This document shows, piece after piece, positions 34,746 through 43,151 of a stretch of DNA of 64,000 bases. The stretch comes from Marisalimonas sp016777705 (lineage in GTDB: Bacteria > Pseudomonadota > Alphaproteobacteria > Puniceispirillales > Marisalimonadaceae). Position 1 is the first letter of the stretch, and each line of letters begins with the position of its first letter. The position numbers and the translations under genes are program-made. A model generated the notes under the pieces. It saw nothing but the letters and a program-made list of their open reading frames with translations. It was not told where the DNA came from and made no database searches. Location of the stretch: the NCBI RefSeq assembly GCF_047717795.1, contig NZ_CP159808.1:1550001-1614000 (forward strand). Reading direction: 5' to 3'.

Positions 34746-36389
34746 ATGGTTTTGTTTTCAAAAATTTCTACCTTTGTTTCATCTTCTTATTTGAAATTGT
34801 TATGTATAGCAATTATTTTTCTTCTTCTCTCTCCAATAATTTCAATTATATTTTCTAGTTTTGAAAACACCTTTTCTTTGTGGGAACATCTTTTCAAAAC
34901 TAGATTAAAATTTTATCTGTATAATACTTTCATTCTGATGCTCGGAGTTGGGTTTACAACTTTTTTTATTGGGGTAAGCCTTGCATGGTTAATTTGTAAA
35001 TATGATTTTTTTATGAGAAATGTAATTGAATGGGCTTTACTTCTACCTCTAGCTTTACCGTCGTATATTGTTGCTTATTGTTATACAGATTTTTTTGAAT
35101 ATAGTGGTTTTTTACAAACAAGTATTAGAGAATTATTTAATTTTGATTCACCAAATGATTATTTTTTTCCAGAAATTAGATCATTAGGAGGAGCTATATT
35201 TGTTATATCTTTTGTATTATATCCATACATATACTTAATTACAAAAGTAGCTTTTAAATCGACACCTTCTTCTTTATTTGAATTAGCTGAATTGAATGGA
35301 AAAAATCAATTTTATTATGTAGCGCTTCCACTAGCCAAACCTGCTATAATTGCCGGTTTGTCTTTAGTACTTATGGAAACTGTTTCAGATTTTGGTACAG
35401 TTGATTTTTTTGCAGTAGAAACAATAACTTTAGGAATCTTTAATCTTTGGCTTGGTATGAATAATTTAGCTGGCGCATCACAACTAGCTTTAATTGGATT
35501 TTTCTTTATCATGATATTATTGGCCTTTGAATTATCTGCGAGAAAAAAACAAAAGTTTAATGACACTAAAATCAGAGGATACAATGGACTTAATCAAAAA
35601 ATATCAATTCACCATAATATTTTTATTTTTTTTATATGCATCATCCCTATTATTTTTGGCTTCATTATTCCAGTATTAATTTTATTTGAAAATTCAATTA
35701 GTTATTTTGACATTCAAAATTTACATAATTTAATTTTAATTACAAAGAATTCCTTTTTTATTAGCTTTGTAGCAACTGTAATAATTATTTTAACGACAAT
35801 TTTACTAACAATAGGACTAAAATTTCATGGTTTTAAAGGGTTGAGTTTTTTGTCCACCATAGCTGGTATAGGTTATGCTTTTCCAGGAGTAATTTTAGCG
35901 CTTGGAGCCCTTTTTTTCGTATCATCCCTAGAAACATCAATAAATGCTTTATTATTGTTTCTAAATATAAATCAAAATTTGGTATTAATTGGTTCATTTT
36001 ATATTTTAATATTTACATATGTTTGCAGATTTAATGCTGTAGCTTTTGGCGCAATTAATAGTGGTATCAATAGATTACCTCCCAATATGGTTGAAGCAAG
36101 CTTAACTCTAGGAAATTCTTTTTGGTATAGTTTAAAAAAAGTTTTATTTCCGCTGATAAAACCATCAATCTTAACTGCTGCCATACTCACATTTGTAGAT
36201 ATTGTAAAAGAATTACCGATAACTCTACTTTTAAGGCCCTTAAATTTTGAAACCTTAGCCACTTATGTTTATCAATTTGCCAGTGACGAAATGCTTGGAA
36301 GAGCATCAGCGGCAGCTCTTATTATTGTATTAATAGGGCTAATACCTATTTTATTCATAAACAATCTCATGTCTAAAAAAACAATTTAA
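34746..36389 (+). CDS. fbpB: Ferric-iron ABC transporter permease (FbpB/SfuB type)
   Basis: This 547 aa membrane protein has about 12 helices in two permease halves. Each half has an EAA loop: ELAELNGKNQFYYVALPLAK and EASLTLGNSFWYSLKKVLFP. The size and fused duplication match FbpB-type ferric permeases. It works with the FbpA-like binding protein at 37.2-38.3 kb; no ATPase (FbpC) gene lies in this window. It starts with ATG 105 nt upstream of the divergent dehydrogenase gene. A thiamine permease is a weaker option given fur and fbpA nearby. Confidence 0.85.
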   Translation: MVLFSKISTFVSSSYLKLLCIAIIFLLLSPIISIIFSSFENTFSLWEHLFKTRLKFYLYNTFILMLGVGFTTFFIGVSLAWLICKYDFFMRNVIEWALLLPLALPSYIVAYCYTDFFEYSGFLQTSIRELFNFDSPNDYFFPEIRSLGGAIFVISFVLYPYIYLITKVAFKSTPSSLFELAELNGKNQFYYVALPLAKPAIIAGLSLVLMETVSDFGTVDFFAVETITLGIFNLWLGMNNLAGASQLALIGFFFIMILLAFELSARKKQKFNDTKIRGYNGLNQKISIHHNIFIFFICIIPIIFGFIIPVLILFENSISYFDIQNLHNLILITKNSFFISFVATVIIILTTILLTIGLKFHGFKGLSFLSTIAGIGYAFPGVILALGALFFVSSLETSINALLLFLNINQNLVLIGSFYILIFTYVCRFNAVAFGAINSGINRLPPNMVEASLTLGNSFWYSLKKVLFPLIKPSILTAAILTFVDIVKELPITLLLRPLNFETLATYVYQFASDEMLGRASAAALIIVLIGLIPILFINNLMSKKTI

Positions 36390-36445
36390 TTGTTTTAAAT
36401 ATTTTATTACATTAGAATATTTATAATTTGAATTAGAGATAAAAT

Positions 36446-36850
36446 ATGGCTGAACTATATGATAAGTGTATAAAAAATGGCTTAAGAATGACTTTACCAA
36501 GAAAGGTCATACTAGAAGTTATAGAAGATTCTGAAGATCATCCCGACGTAGATGAATTATATAGAAGAGCTGTTTCAAAAGATAGATCCATTTCTATTGC
36601 TACGGTTTATCGTACGATTAAACTATTTGAAGAATCAGGAATAATTGAAAGATTAGATATTGGAGACGGTCGCGCCAGGTATGAAGAGGCGGGTGAGCAC
36701 CATGAACATTTAATCGATATTGAATCAGGTGAAATAATAGAATTTCAAAATGAAGAATTAGAAGAAATGAAAAGACAAGTTGCTCTTAAAATGGGTTATG
36801 AATTAGTTGATCATCGTTTAGAACTATTTGGTAAAAAAATTAAAAATTAG
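36446..36850 (+). CDS. Fur/Mur family metalloregulator
   Basis: This 134 aa protein has the winged-helix part (LRMTLPRKVILEVIEDSEDH, SIATVYRTIKLFEESGII) and the dimerisation part with the HHEHLIDIESGEIIEFQNEE metal-site block. Only one cysteine (Cys8) is present, so the structural CxxC zinc site is absent, as in alphaproteobacterial Fur and Mur. It may respond to iron or to manganese; iron is favoured because of fbpB, fbpA and mbfA around it. It begins 56 nt after fbpB. Confidence 0.9.
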   Translation: MAELYDKCIKNGLRMTLPRKVILEVIEDSEDHPDVDELYRRAVSKDRSISIATVYRTIKLFEESGIIERLDIGDGRARYEEAGEHHEHLIDIESGEIIEFQNEELEEMKRQVALKMGYELVDHRLELFGKKIKN

Positions 36851-36890
36851 GTTTATTTGATATTTTGAACATTTTAAATTTATGTTCTAT

Positions 36891-36910
36891 CATAATAATC
36901 ATTATCAATT
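36891..36910. promoter_or_regulatory. Fur-box-like site downstream of fur
   Basis: The reverse complement reads ATTGATAATGATTATTATG, sharing the GATAATGAT half with the Fur consensus. No intact gene starts directly after it on the plus strand; the decayed SDR fragment follows. It could be a relic promoter of the lost gene. Confidence 0.4.
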
Positions 36911-36954
36911 AAGAAACACATAATGAGAAACACCGTTAAAATTATTATTCTTAT

Positions 36955-37092
36955 CTGAAGTTGCAAGGGCTTTTGTGATGCTGCTTCAAAAAAATTCCAA
37001 TAAAGCGTTTTGGAACTCCTGAAGAATGGGCATGTGTTATTCATTCTATTTGCTCTGACACCTTTTCATATGCTAATGGCACCGAGGTTTAG
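36955..37092 (+). pseudogene. Decayed short-chain dehydrogenase (SDR) C-terminal fragment
   Basis: The 372-nt gap between fur and fbpA holds this remnant. In the frame from 36994 the text IPIKRFGTPEEWACVIHSIC and SDTFSYANGTEV can be read, which is the C-terminal RFGxPEExA...LCSD...xNGTxxxVDGG motif of SDR enzymes, but a TAG at 37090 interrupts the end. Upstream, DAASKK lies in a second frame (36977-36994, before an A7 run), consistent with slippage at the A run. No start, Rossmann or catalytic parts remain. The downstream 130 nt carry nothing I can name. Confidence 0.7.
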
Positions 37093-37222
37093 ATATAAGG
37101 CGCTTAAACATTATAATTATTTTATCAATAATTTTAACTTAAAAAAGATTATGCTTGCACCTTTTTTTTATTCAAAAGGATTTTTAGGTAATTCATTTTT
37201 GGAAATATTATATTTGCTATAG

Positions 37223-38260
37223 TTACCATCCAACTTTATCAATAATCATTTGCGCCTTTTTAGAGTTTTTTGCTATTTCACTAATAGATAAATTATCAGC
37301 CTTAAATGTTCCCCACTCCATAATTTTACCACTTAGCTTCACTTTAGGGTTTACTGGATACTCAAAATTCACTGCTGAATAAATTTTTTGAGCTTTAGGC
37401 TGAGTCATCCATTCTAAAAATCGGATTGCTTCTTCGTTATTTTTTGAATATTTTGCAATCGCTCCTCCAGATACATTTATGTGCTGACCTCTTCCACCTT
37501 GATTATAAAAAATAACATCCGTGGCTTTTGCCCACTTTTTTTGTTCTGGTTTTTTATTATTAAATTTCATTAGAGCAAAATAATAGGTATTCATTAATAC
37601 GATATCACACTCACCAGAAAAAATAGCCTTAGCTTGAGCTCTATCATTTCCTTTTGGTTTTCTTGCAAAATTAGATACAAGTCCTTCTGCCCATGCCGTA
37701 GCTTTAGTTTCTCCACTATGTGCAACAATTGATGCCAACAATGCCCTATTATATGGGTGACTTCCAATCCTTGTACAAATTTTACCTTTATACTTTGGAT
37801 TGGCTAAATCCTCTATGTTAAGTATATCATTTTTATTAACTCTTTTATTGGAAACACCAATTATCCTTGCTCTTGTTGATAAACTTACCCATTTTTTATT
37901 TATGTCTCTTAAATGTTTTGGCACATTATTATTGATTATTTTTGAGTCTATTTGTTTTACTAGATCCATATCAGCAAGCTCTGATAATCTTGAAATATCT
38001 ACTGTTAAAATAATATCTGCAGGTGAATTTTTTCCTTCAAGTTTTAGTCTTTGTGCAAGACCTTTTTTGGCGTGAAGTATATTAAACTTTACATTAAATT
38101 CTTTTTCATATTGCTTAGTAAATGGCTCTAATAGCGCTGGACTTCTATAAGAGTAAATATTTAGTTCTTTTGCACTGGCACGTTGTAAACCAAAAAACAA
38201 TATAGATAGACAAAACATTAAGTTAACAAAACAGAATACTAACGATTTTAATTTTTTCAT
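37223..38260 (-). CDS. fbpA: Ferric-iron-binding periplasmic protein (FbpA type)
   Basis: This 345 aa solute-binding protein has a signal peptide (about residues 1-30) and the SBP fold of FbpA: LNIYSYRSPALLEPFTKQYE, RLKLEGKNSPADIILTVDI, ALLASIVAHSGE and the paired tyrosines in VLMNTYYFALM (about 225-235) that bind iron. It hands Fe(III) to the FbpB permease. Fur-box-like sequence covers its promoter. It lies downstream of the MbfA-like gene on the same strand with an 80-nt gap. Confidence 0.9.
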   Translation of the reverse strand: MKKLKSLVFCFVNLMFCLSILFFGLQRASAKELNIYSYRSPALLEPFTKQYEKEFNVKFNILHAKKGLAQRLKLEGKNSPADIILTVDISRLSELADMDLVKQIDSKIINNNVPKHLRDINKKWVSLSTRARIIGVSNKRVNKNDILNIEDLANPKYKGKICTRIGSHPYNRALLASIVAHSGETKATAWAEGLVSNFARKPKGNDRAQAKAIFSGECDIVLMNTYYFALMKFNNKKPEQKKWAKATDVIFYNQGGRGQHINVSGGAIAKYSKNNEEAIRFLEWMTQPKAQKIYSAVNFEYPVNPKVKLSGKIMEWGTFKADNLSISEIAKNSKKAQMIIDKVGW

Positions 38261-38282
38261 AATAACAGCCTCAAATTTACTT

Positions 38283-38331
38283 AATAATAAGAATCATTCT
38301 CATAATCATTATCATAACTATTATCATTGTC
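38283..38331 (-). promoter_or_regulatory. Fur-box cluster upstream of fbpA
   Basis: On the minus strand the text contains GATAATGATTATGAGAATG followed by GATTCTTATTATT, and before it CAATGATAATAGTTATG. These match overlapping GATAAT / GAGAATGATTCTTATT Fur sites. Predicted to silence fbpA when iron is sufficient. Confidence 0.75.
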
Positions 38332-38340
38332 AATGTTTTT

Positions 38341-39318
38341 TTACCCCCCTCCTATTAATATTCCAGCTCCAAGTACTAATGACCCGCCAAAAACGACTTG
38401 AAACACTGCTTTGGTAAACTTAATTTTCATATATTTAGCCTGTATCCAAGCTATTGCCCATAATTCAACAATAACAAAAAACATTGCAATGACTGTAGCA
38501 ATATAAAAATCTGTAATTAAATACGGCAAAGCATGACCTAACCCACCAATAGTAGTCATTACACCAGAGGCAAATCCTCTTTTAACAGGAGACCCTCTTC
38601 CTGATATCACTCCATCATCATGAACTGCTTCCGTAAAACCCATAGATATACCTGCTCCGATTGAGGCAGCAAGGCCAACGAGTAATGTTGTATGACTGTC
38701 TTTAGTTGCAAATGCAGTTGCAAAGATTGGAGCTAATGTAGAGACAGAACCATCCATTAACCCTGCCAAACCTGGCTGAACCCAAGTTAATATGAATTGA
38801 CGTTTATCTTTAACAATTTCATCTTTGGCACTTTTAGTATTTTCAATTTTTGCTAAAATTACGTTTGCCTTATCTCTTAGATCTCTAGTTATTTTTGCTA
38901 AATCACCTAACAAATGCCTACAGCCAATGTCTTTTGAATTTTTTGCAGCAATATAAAAATAATCAGCTGAAATATTTTCTATTTTAAGAACTTCAGAACG
39001 AACTTCTTCAATGGAATTGAATTTAACTAACCAAAATGGTTTACGTTTATAAAAATTAGAAATTTGATTAGTATCACTAATATTCATTATATGAGAAAAT
39101 TTTTTTTTGTATAAATTTATTAACTTAAGTCTAAATTCATTTTTAGTGTTAGACATTTTCTTGAATAACTTAGAAGTTTCTGGATAATCTAATATAAAAT
39201 TTGAAACATAATTATCATAATATTTTAGATCCTCTTCTAAAGCACATATAGCTAAAGATAAAATTTCATAATCTTTTAAATCAACAATAGATTTTTTTTT
39301 ATTAAATAAGCTGAACAA
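38341..39318 (-). CDS. MbfA-like iron exporter with degenerate ferritin-like domain
   Basis: This 325 aa protein has a ferritin-like N-domain (about 1-165) and a VIT1-type membrane domain (about 173-325; VQPGLAGLMDGSVSTLAPIF, VGLAASIGAGISMGFTEAVH). Family members export iron from the cytoplasm. The two ExxH motifs expected in the N-domain appear lost: the first reads KNEF (K59, F62), the second TRDL (T144, L147), although the surrounding helices (FYIAAKNSKDIGCRHLLGDL) are well kept. The membrane domain is intact. The start is TTG with AAAGGA upstream. Confidence 0.82.
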   Translation of the reverse strand: MFSLFNKKKSIVDLKDYEILSLAICALEEDLKYYDNYVSNFILDYPETSKLFKKMSNTKNEFRLKLINLYKKKFSHIMNISDTNQISNFYKRKPFWLVKFNSIEEVRSEVLKIENISADYFYIAAKNSKDIGCRHLLGDLAKITRDLRDKANVILAKIENTKSAKDEIVKDKRQFILTWVQPGLAGLMDGSVSTLAPIFATAFATKDSHTTLLVGLAASIGAGISMGFTEAVHDDGVISGRGSPVKRGFASGVMTTIGGLGHALPYLITDFYIATVIAMFFVIVELWAIAWIQAKYMKIKFTKAVFQVVFGGSLVLGAGILIGGG

Positions 39319-39390
39319 AAAACAAATTCCTTTCTATAATTTTAATATATTGTTTTTTATAATAAGTCATTGAATTAATTGATTAAAATT

Positions 39391-39459
39391 GCAAATGATA
39401 ATAGTTACTAAAATTAATATTATTAAAATGATTAACATTGATATTCATTGTCATTATTA
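39391..39459 (-). promoter_or_regulatory. AT-rich Fur/Irr-like sites upstream of mbfA
   Basis: GCAAATGATAATAGTTA (39391-39407) and the AATGATTAACATTGATATTC block (from 39427), with nearby TCATTGTCATTATT, resemble iron-responsive boxes. They lie 73-140 nt upstream of the MbfA-like start, in the divergent region shared with the gene at 39614. Confidence 0.4.
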
Positions 39460-39467
39460 ATTAAAAC

Positions 39468-39519
39468 ATGTGGATGAATTCAAGCTATATCTCCCAAGAT
39501 TGACTTAAGTCATCCACAT
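39468..39519. repeat. Ten-base inverted repeat (long hairpin) in the divergent region
   Basis: ATGTGGATGA (39468-39477) pairs exactly with TCATCCACAT (39510-39519) around a 32-nt loop. It lies about 95 nt upstream of the broken dehydrogenase gene. An 11-codon frame begins at the ATG of the first arm but has no ribosome site. It may be an operator pair or an RNA structure; no known riboswitch is recognised. Confidence 0.6.
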
Positions 39520-39556
39520 ACTATTTTCCTTATTTATTATAAAGCAACAGAAGTTA

Positions 39557-39584
39557 AATATTGTAAAACTAAGTTTTCAATATT
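39557..39584. promoter_or_regulatory. 28-nt near-palindrome just upstream of the catabolic operon
   Basis: AATATTG (39557-39563) and CAATATT (39578-39584) flank AAAACTAAGTTTT, so the whole site is a palindrome apart from one bulged T. It ends 29 nt before the TTG start at 39614 and would suit a dimeric repressor operator. Confidence 0.45.
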
Positions 39585-39613
39585 AATGTCAAATAGAATT
39601 ATATAAGGTTTTA

Positions 39614-40745
39614 TTGATTAAAATGAATCACTTTCAAATAGCAACTGTTCCAGGTGACGGAATAGGTGAAGATATAATTAAATCTGCAACATCAATTATT
39701 GATCTATCTTCTGAGATCATTGGTGGATTTAAATGTAACTGGGAAATAATAAATGCTGGCGCAGAGTATTTTGCTAGAGAAGGATGTGATGTAGAACCAG
39801 GCGGCGAAGATAAAATCAGTAATGCAGATAGTATTTTTCTTGGGGCAATTGGATTACCAACTGTTAGACACAAAGATGGAACAGAAGTGTGCCCACACCT
39901 CAGATTTAGAGAAATGTTTGGATTATATGCTGGTGTTAGACCAGTTAAGGCCTACCCAAACATTGTAAACAGACTAAGTAATGAATTAGCAAGTAAGATT
40001 GATTTAGTTATATTGAGAGAAGTCTACAGAAGGATTGTTTTATACGGCAGCTGTGCATAACAGATGTCCAGTAGATAACAATGACGAAGTTCAAGATATT
40101 ATGCGGATTACTAGAAAGACCACTGAAAAGCTACATGATTTTGCATTTAGATTGGCTAGACAAAGAAAAAGTAAAGGAAAGTTAGGCAAAGTTACTTGCG
40201 TTGACAAAGCAAATGTTTTTCGCTCTCAAGCCTTGTTCAGAAAAATATTTGATGAAAGAAAGCATAGTTTCAAGGATATTAAATCAGAGCATTGTTATGT
40301 TGATGCAATGGCATTAAACCTAATTAGAAATCCTTGGGAATATGACGTCATGGTAATGGAGAATATGTTTGGCGATATACTATCTGACCTTGGAGGCGGG
40401 TTAGTTGGTGGTATGGGGATGGCTTCATGTGCAGAAATTGGTGATAACCATGGCCTATTTCAACCTGCCCATGGGAGCGCTCCAGACATAATGGGAAAAG
40501 ATAAAGCAAATCCATTAGCCACCATTCTTAGTTCTACTTTGATGCTTGACTATTTATCAGACAAACAAAATTGTAAAAGTGCATCTGATGGTTCAAAACT
40601 AATAGAAACAGCAATTGAAGAAGGCTTTGAACGAAATGAATTAAGACCAATGGAGTTTGGAGGCGACATGGGCACAAAATCCGTAACTGATAAATTGATT
40701 ACATTGTTAAAAGATAAAGGCATTCAAAATAAAGCATTAACCTAA
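39614..40745 (+). pseudogene. Isopropylmalate/isocitrate dehydrogenase-family gene with a single-base frameshift
   Basis: Both halves belong to one NAD-dependent beta-decarboxylating dehydrogenase. The first frame has VPGDGIGEDIIKSA and LYAGVRPVKAYP, then reaches ILRE and reads out of frame. The second frame continues STEGLFYTAAVHNR from 40023 to 40745 and includes AHGSAPDIMGKDKANP. Deleting one base (G at 40022) joins ILRE to STEG exactly. The start is a TTG at 39614 with AAGG upstream, or ATG at 39623. Either the gene is freshly broken or the assembled base is wrong. Downstream genes suggest a role in C4-acid breakdown. Confidence 0.88.
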
Positions 40746-40763
40746 TAGGAGTAAAATTAAATA

Positions 40764-41054
40764 ATGTTTGTGATAACTGTAAAATTTGTAATTCATGAAA
40801 AAGATACAGAAAAGTTTAAAGTAAGGATTCTACAACAAGCCAGAGATTCTCTTGAACTTGAAAAAGATTGTCACGAATTTGATGTCTGCCATGACCCCAA
40901 TAACAAAAATATAATTTTTTTGTATGAAACTTATACTAATAAAAAAGCTTTTGATGTTCACCTTAATAGCAAACATTATCTAGCATTCAATGAAGAAGTA
41001 ACTCCTTGGGTTAAAGAAAAAATAGTAACCCAATTAGAAAAACAAGCGTTATAG
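40764..41054 (+). CDS. Antibiotic-biosynthesis-monooxygenase (ABM) domain protein
   Basis: This 96 aa protein is a small dimeric alpha-beta domain: FVITVKFVIHEKDTEKFKVR, then ARDSLELEKDCHEFDVCHDP, then a IIFLYETYTNKKAFDVHLNS block and a final helix. Such proteins include quinol monooxygenases and isomerase-like proteins; the precise substrate is unknown. It is 18 nt after the broken dehydrogenase and 15 nt before the kinase, in one operon. Confidence 0.85.
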   Translation: MFVITVKFVIHEKDTEKFKVRILQQARDSLELEKDCHEFDVCHDPNNKNIIFLYETYTNKKAFDVHLNSKHYLAFNEEVTPWVKEKIVTQLEKQAL

Positions 41055-41069
41055 AAAAAAGAGCAATTC

Positions 41070-42347
41070 ATGAAATTAGGAATAATAGGCGATGATTTTA
41101 CTGGCTCATCTGACATTGCAAATAATTTAAAAAAATCAGGGATGCAGGTTTCAATGTATGCAGGTGTTCCCACTCTTCTTCCAGAGGAAACAAAAAAAGA
41201 GCTAACTGATGCTGCTGTAATCGCTCTTAAAACTAGAACTATACCAATTAAAGACGCAATAAAAGAGAGCTTAGAGGCTCTTTCATGGCTAAGAGATTGC
41301 GGATGTGAACAATTTATTTTTAAATATTGCTCAACATTTGATTCTACAAAAGAAGGAAATATAGGGCCAGTAACTGACGCAATTATGGAAGCATTAAATA
41401 CAGATTTTACTATTGCCTGCCCATCCTTTCCTGATGCTGGACGAACAGTTTATTTTGGACATATGTTCGTAAATGGAAAACCATTGAATGAATCAGGAAT
41501 GGAAAATCATCCTCTAACTCCAATGACAGATCATAATTTAGTAAGATGGCTTGATTATCAAACCAAAAATAAAGTTGGACTAATAAACACTCAAGATATT
41601 TCAAAAGGAACAGAAAGCGTAAAAGAAAAAATTGAAGGTTTAAAAACCAATGGATATAAATATGCAATTATTGACACAATCAAAAATGAGGATTTTAATA
41701 TTATTTGTAATGGCGTAAAAGATCTACCGTTTCTAACTGGAGGATCTGGTATTGCTCTTGGATTACCAAAAATTTATAAAGATAGAGGCTTATTGTCTGT
41801 ATCTAATTTTCAGATTCCTGAAAATAATTCTAATGCAGTTATTTTATCGGGATCATGTTCAGTTACAACAATAAATCAAATTGATATATATAAAAAGAAT
41901 AATCCATCTTTTTATATTTCTCCTGACGAGGTAATTAATAGTGAAGACTTAATTGAAAAAGTTTTATCATGGATTAAGGATAATGAAACCCTCTCTCCTC
42001 TTGTTTACTCATCTTCAGACACTAAAGTTGTATCAGAAAAACAAAAACAATATGGACAAGAAATTTTAGCAAATAAGATTGAAAATTTCTTTGAAGTATT
42101 ATCAAAAAGACTTGTGAAAGATAACTTTGGAACTTTTATATCTGCTGGTGGTGAAACCTCGGGGGCTATTATAAAAGGTCTCGGGATCCAAGAACTAAAA
42201 ATAGGCAAAGAAATTGCTCATGGGGTTCCAGCACTTTGGTCGCCACATTCAATCGGTAACAAGCCTGTTTTCGTTACACTTAAATCAGGTAATTTTGGTC
42301 AAGATGATTTTTTTAAAAGAGCTTTAAAGGCTCTAAAAAACTCATAA
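41070..42347 (+). CDS. Four-carbon acid sugar kinase (DUF1537, OtnK/DtnK type)
   Basis: This 425 aa protein matches the kinase family that phosphorylates threonate, erythronate or related four-carbon acids. The N-terminal domain begins LGIIGDDFTGSSDIANNLKK and has TFDSTKEGNIGPVTDAI; the C-terminal nucleotide-binding domain has SAGGETSGAIIKGLGIQEL. It normally partners with a PdxA- or dehydrogenase-type oxidase and an aldolase, here the broken dehydrogenase and perhaps the RraA-like gene. It ends 2 nt from RraA on the opposite strand. Confidence 0.88.
   Translation: MKLGIIGDDFTGSSDIANNLKKSGMQVSMYAGVPTLLPEETKKELTDAAVIALKTRTIPIKDAIKESLEALSWLRDCGCEQFIFKYCSTFDSTKEGNIGPVTDAIMEALNTDFTIACPSFPDAGRTVYFGHMFVNGKPLNESGMENHPLTPMTDHNLVRWLDYQTKNKVGLINTQDISKGTESVKEKIEGLKTNGYKYAIIDTIKNEDFNIICNGVKDLPFLTGGSGIALGLPKIYKDRGLLSVSNFQIPENNSNAVILSGSCSVTTINQIDIYKKNNPSFYISPDEVINSEDLIEKVLSWIKDNETLSPLVYSSSDTKVVSEKQKQYGQEILANKIENFFEVLSKRLVKDNFGTFISAGGETSGAIIKGLGIQELKIGKEIAHGVPALWSPHSIGNKPVFVTLKSGNFGQDDFFKRALKALKNS
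42318..42334 (-). terminator. Weak hairpin at the convergent kinase/RraA ends
   Basis: AGAGC and GCTCT form a 5-bp stem around a 7-nt loop inside the end of the kinase gene, flanked by A-runs on the plus strand and T-runs on the minus strand. It could end RraA transcription. Confidence 0.3.
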
Positions 42348-42349
42348 TG

Positions 42350-43000
42350 TTAAATCTTTGAAAATTTTTTAAGAGCTTCAGTAAAAGTTAAACCCTTATC
42401 CATCTCATTCATTGCTTGCTTGTCGTCAGCAGAAAATTTTTCAGACGCTATTGTTATTTCTTCAGCATGCTCAGCCGGGAGGCATAAGACACCAGTTCCG
42501 TCTGCAACTATAACATCACCTTTCCTCACCCTTACACCGGCACATACTATTGGTTCATTAATAGAAAGAACCTTTATTCTTGTTTTGCCTGGTGTAGGAA
42601 CCATGTGCTTAGAAAATGCAGGAAAAGAAAACTCTACTATCTCCTCCCTATCACGAATTCCACCGTCAACAACAAGGCCGCCAATACCCTTTAATTTTGC
42701 AGCATACGAAGCCATCCCTCCCCATGTCGAAACTTGCGCTCCATCATTTGCAACTACTATAACCTCTCCTGAGCCAGCGGCATCAATCATATGACCTACT
42801 TTAAAGTCACTTGTGGAAAAACTTCCAAATGGACCTGTAATTTCCTGAACTGTTACAGCTCTTCCCACAACGGTCATACCCGGACCAGCTGGAGACAAAT
42901 CATTCATAACACCCTGAAAACCAAAATCGTCTAATGCATTTGCCAGTGTAGGAGTTGCTATTTTTTTCAATCTTTCTAAGATTTTATCATCTACAAACAT
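42350..43000 (-). CDS. RraA-family protein (HMG/CHA aldolase-like)
   Basis: This 216 aa protein belongs to the RraA/HMG-aldolase fold. It has GRAVTVQEITGPFGSFSTSD, IDAAGSGEVIVVANDGAQVS and the GGLVVDGGIRDREEIVEFSF block, whose DGGIRD part carries the Mg-binding aspartate and catalytic arginine. It cleaves 4-hydroxy-4-methyl-2-oxoglutarate-like substrates or acts as an oxaloacetate decarboxylase. RNase E inhibition is less likely in this context. It faces the C4-acid kinase convergently. Confidence 0.87.
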   Translation of the reverse strand: MFVDDKILERLKKIATPTLANALDDFGFQGVMNDLSPAGPGMTVVGRAVTVQEITGPFGSFSTSDFKVGHMIDAAGSGEVIVVANDGAQVSTWGGMASYAAKLKGIGGLVVDGGIRDREEIVEFSFPAFSKHMVPTPGKTRIKVLSINEPIVCAGVRVRKGDVIVADGTGVLCLPAEHAEEITIASEKFSADDKQAMNEMDKGLTFTEALKKFSKI

Positions 43001-43151
43001 TATATTTTATTCCTTGTAATTGCTTAAAATTCTAAGTTATTGAACCTTTTATTTCAATTAAGAAACTTAATATTATCCAATTAATTATATTGACGTTTAC
43101 TCTATATAATTTAAATTATTTATAATATTTAATAAACAAAAAGCATAACTT

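Noticed and set aside
37010..37222. 70-codon plus-strand frame over the SDR remnant
   Set aside because: It reads in a different frame from the SDR motif, lacks a ribosome site and looks like chance.
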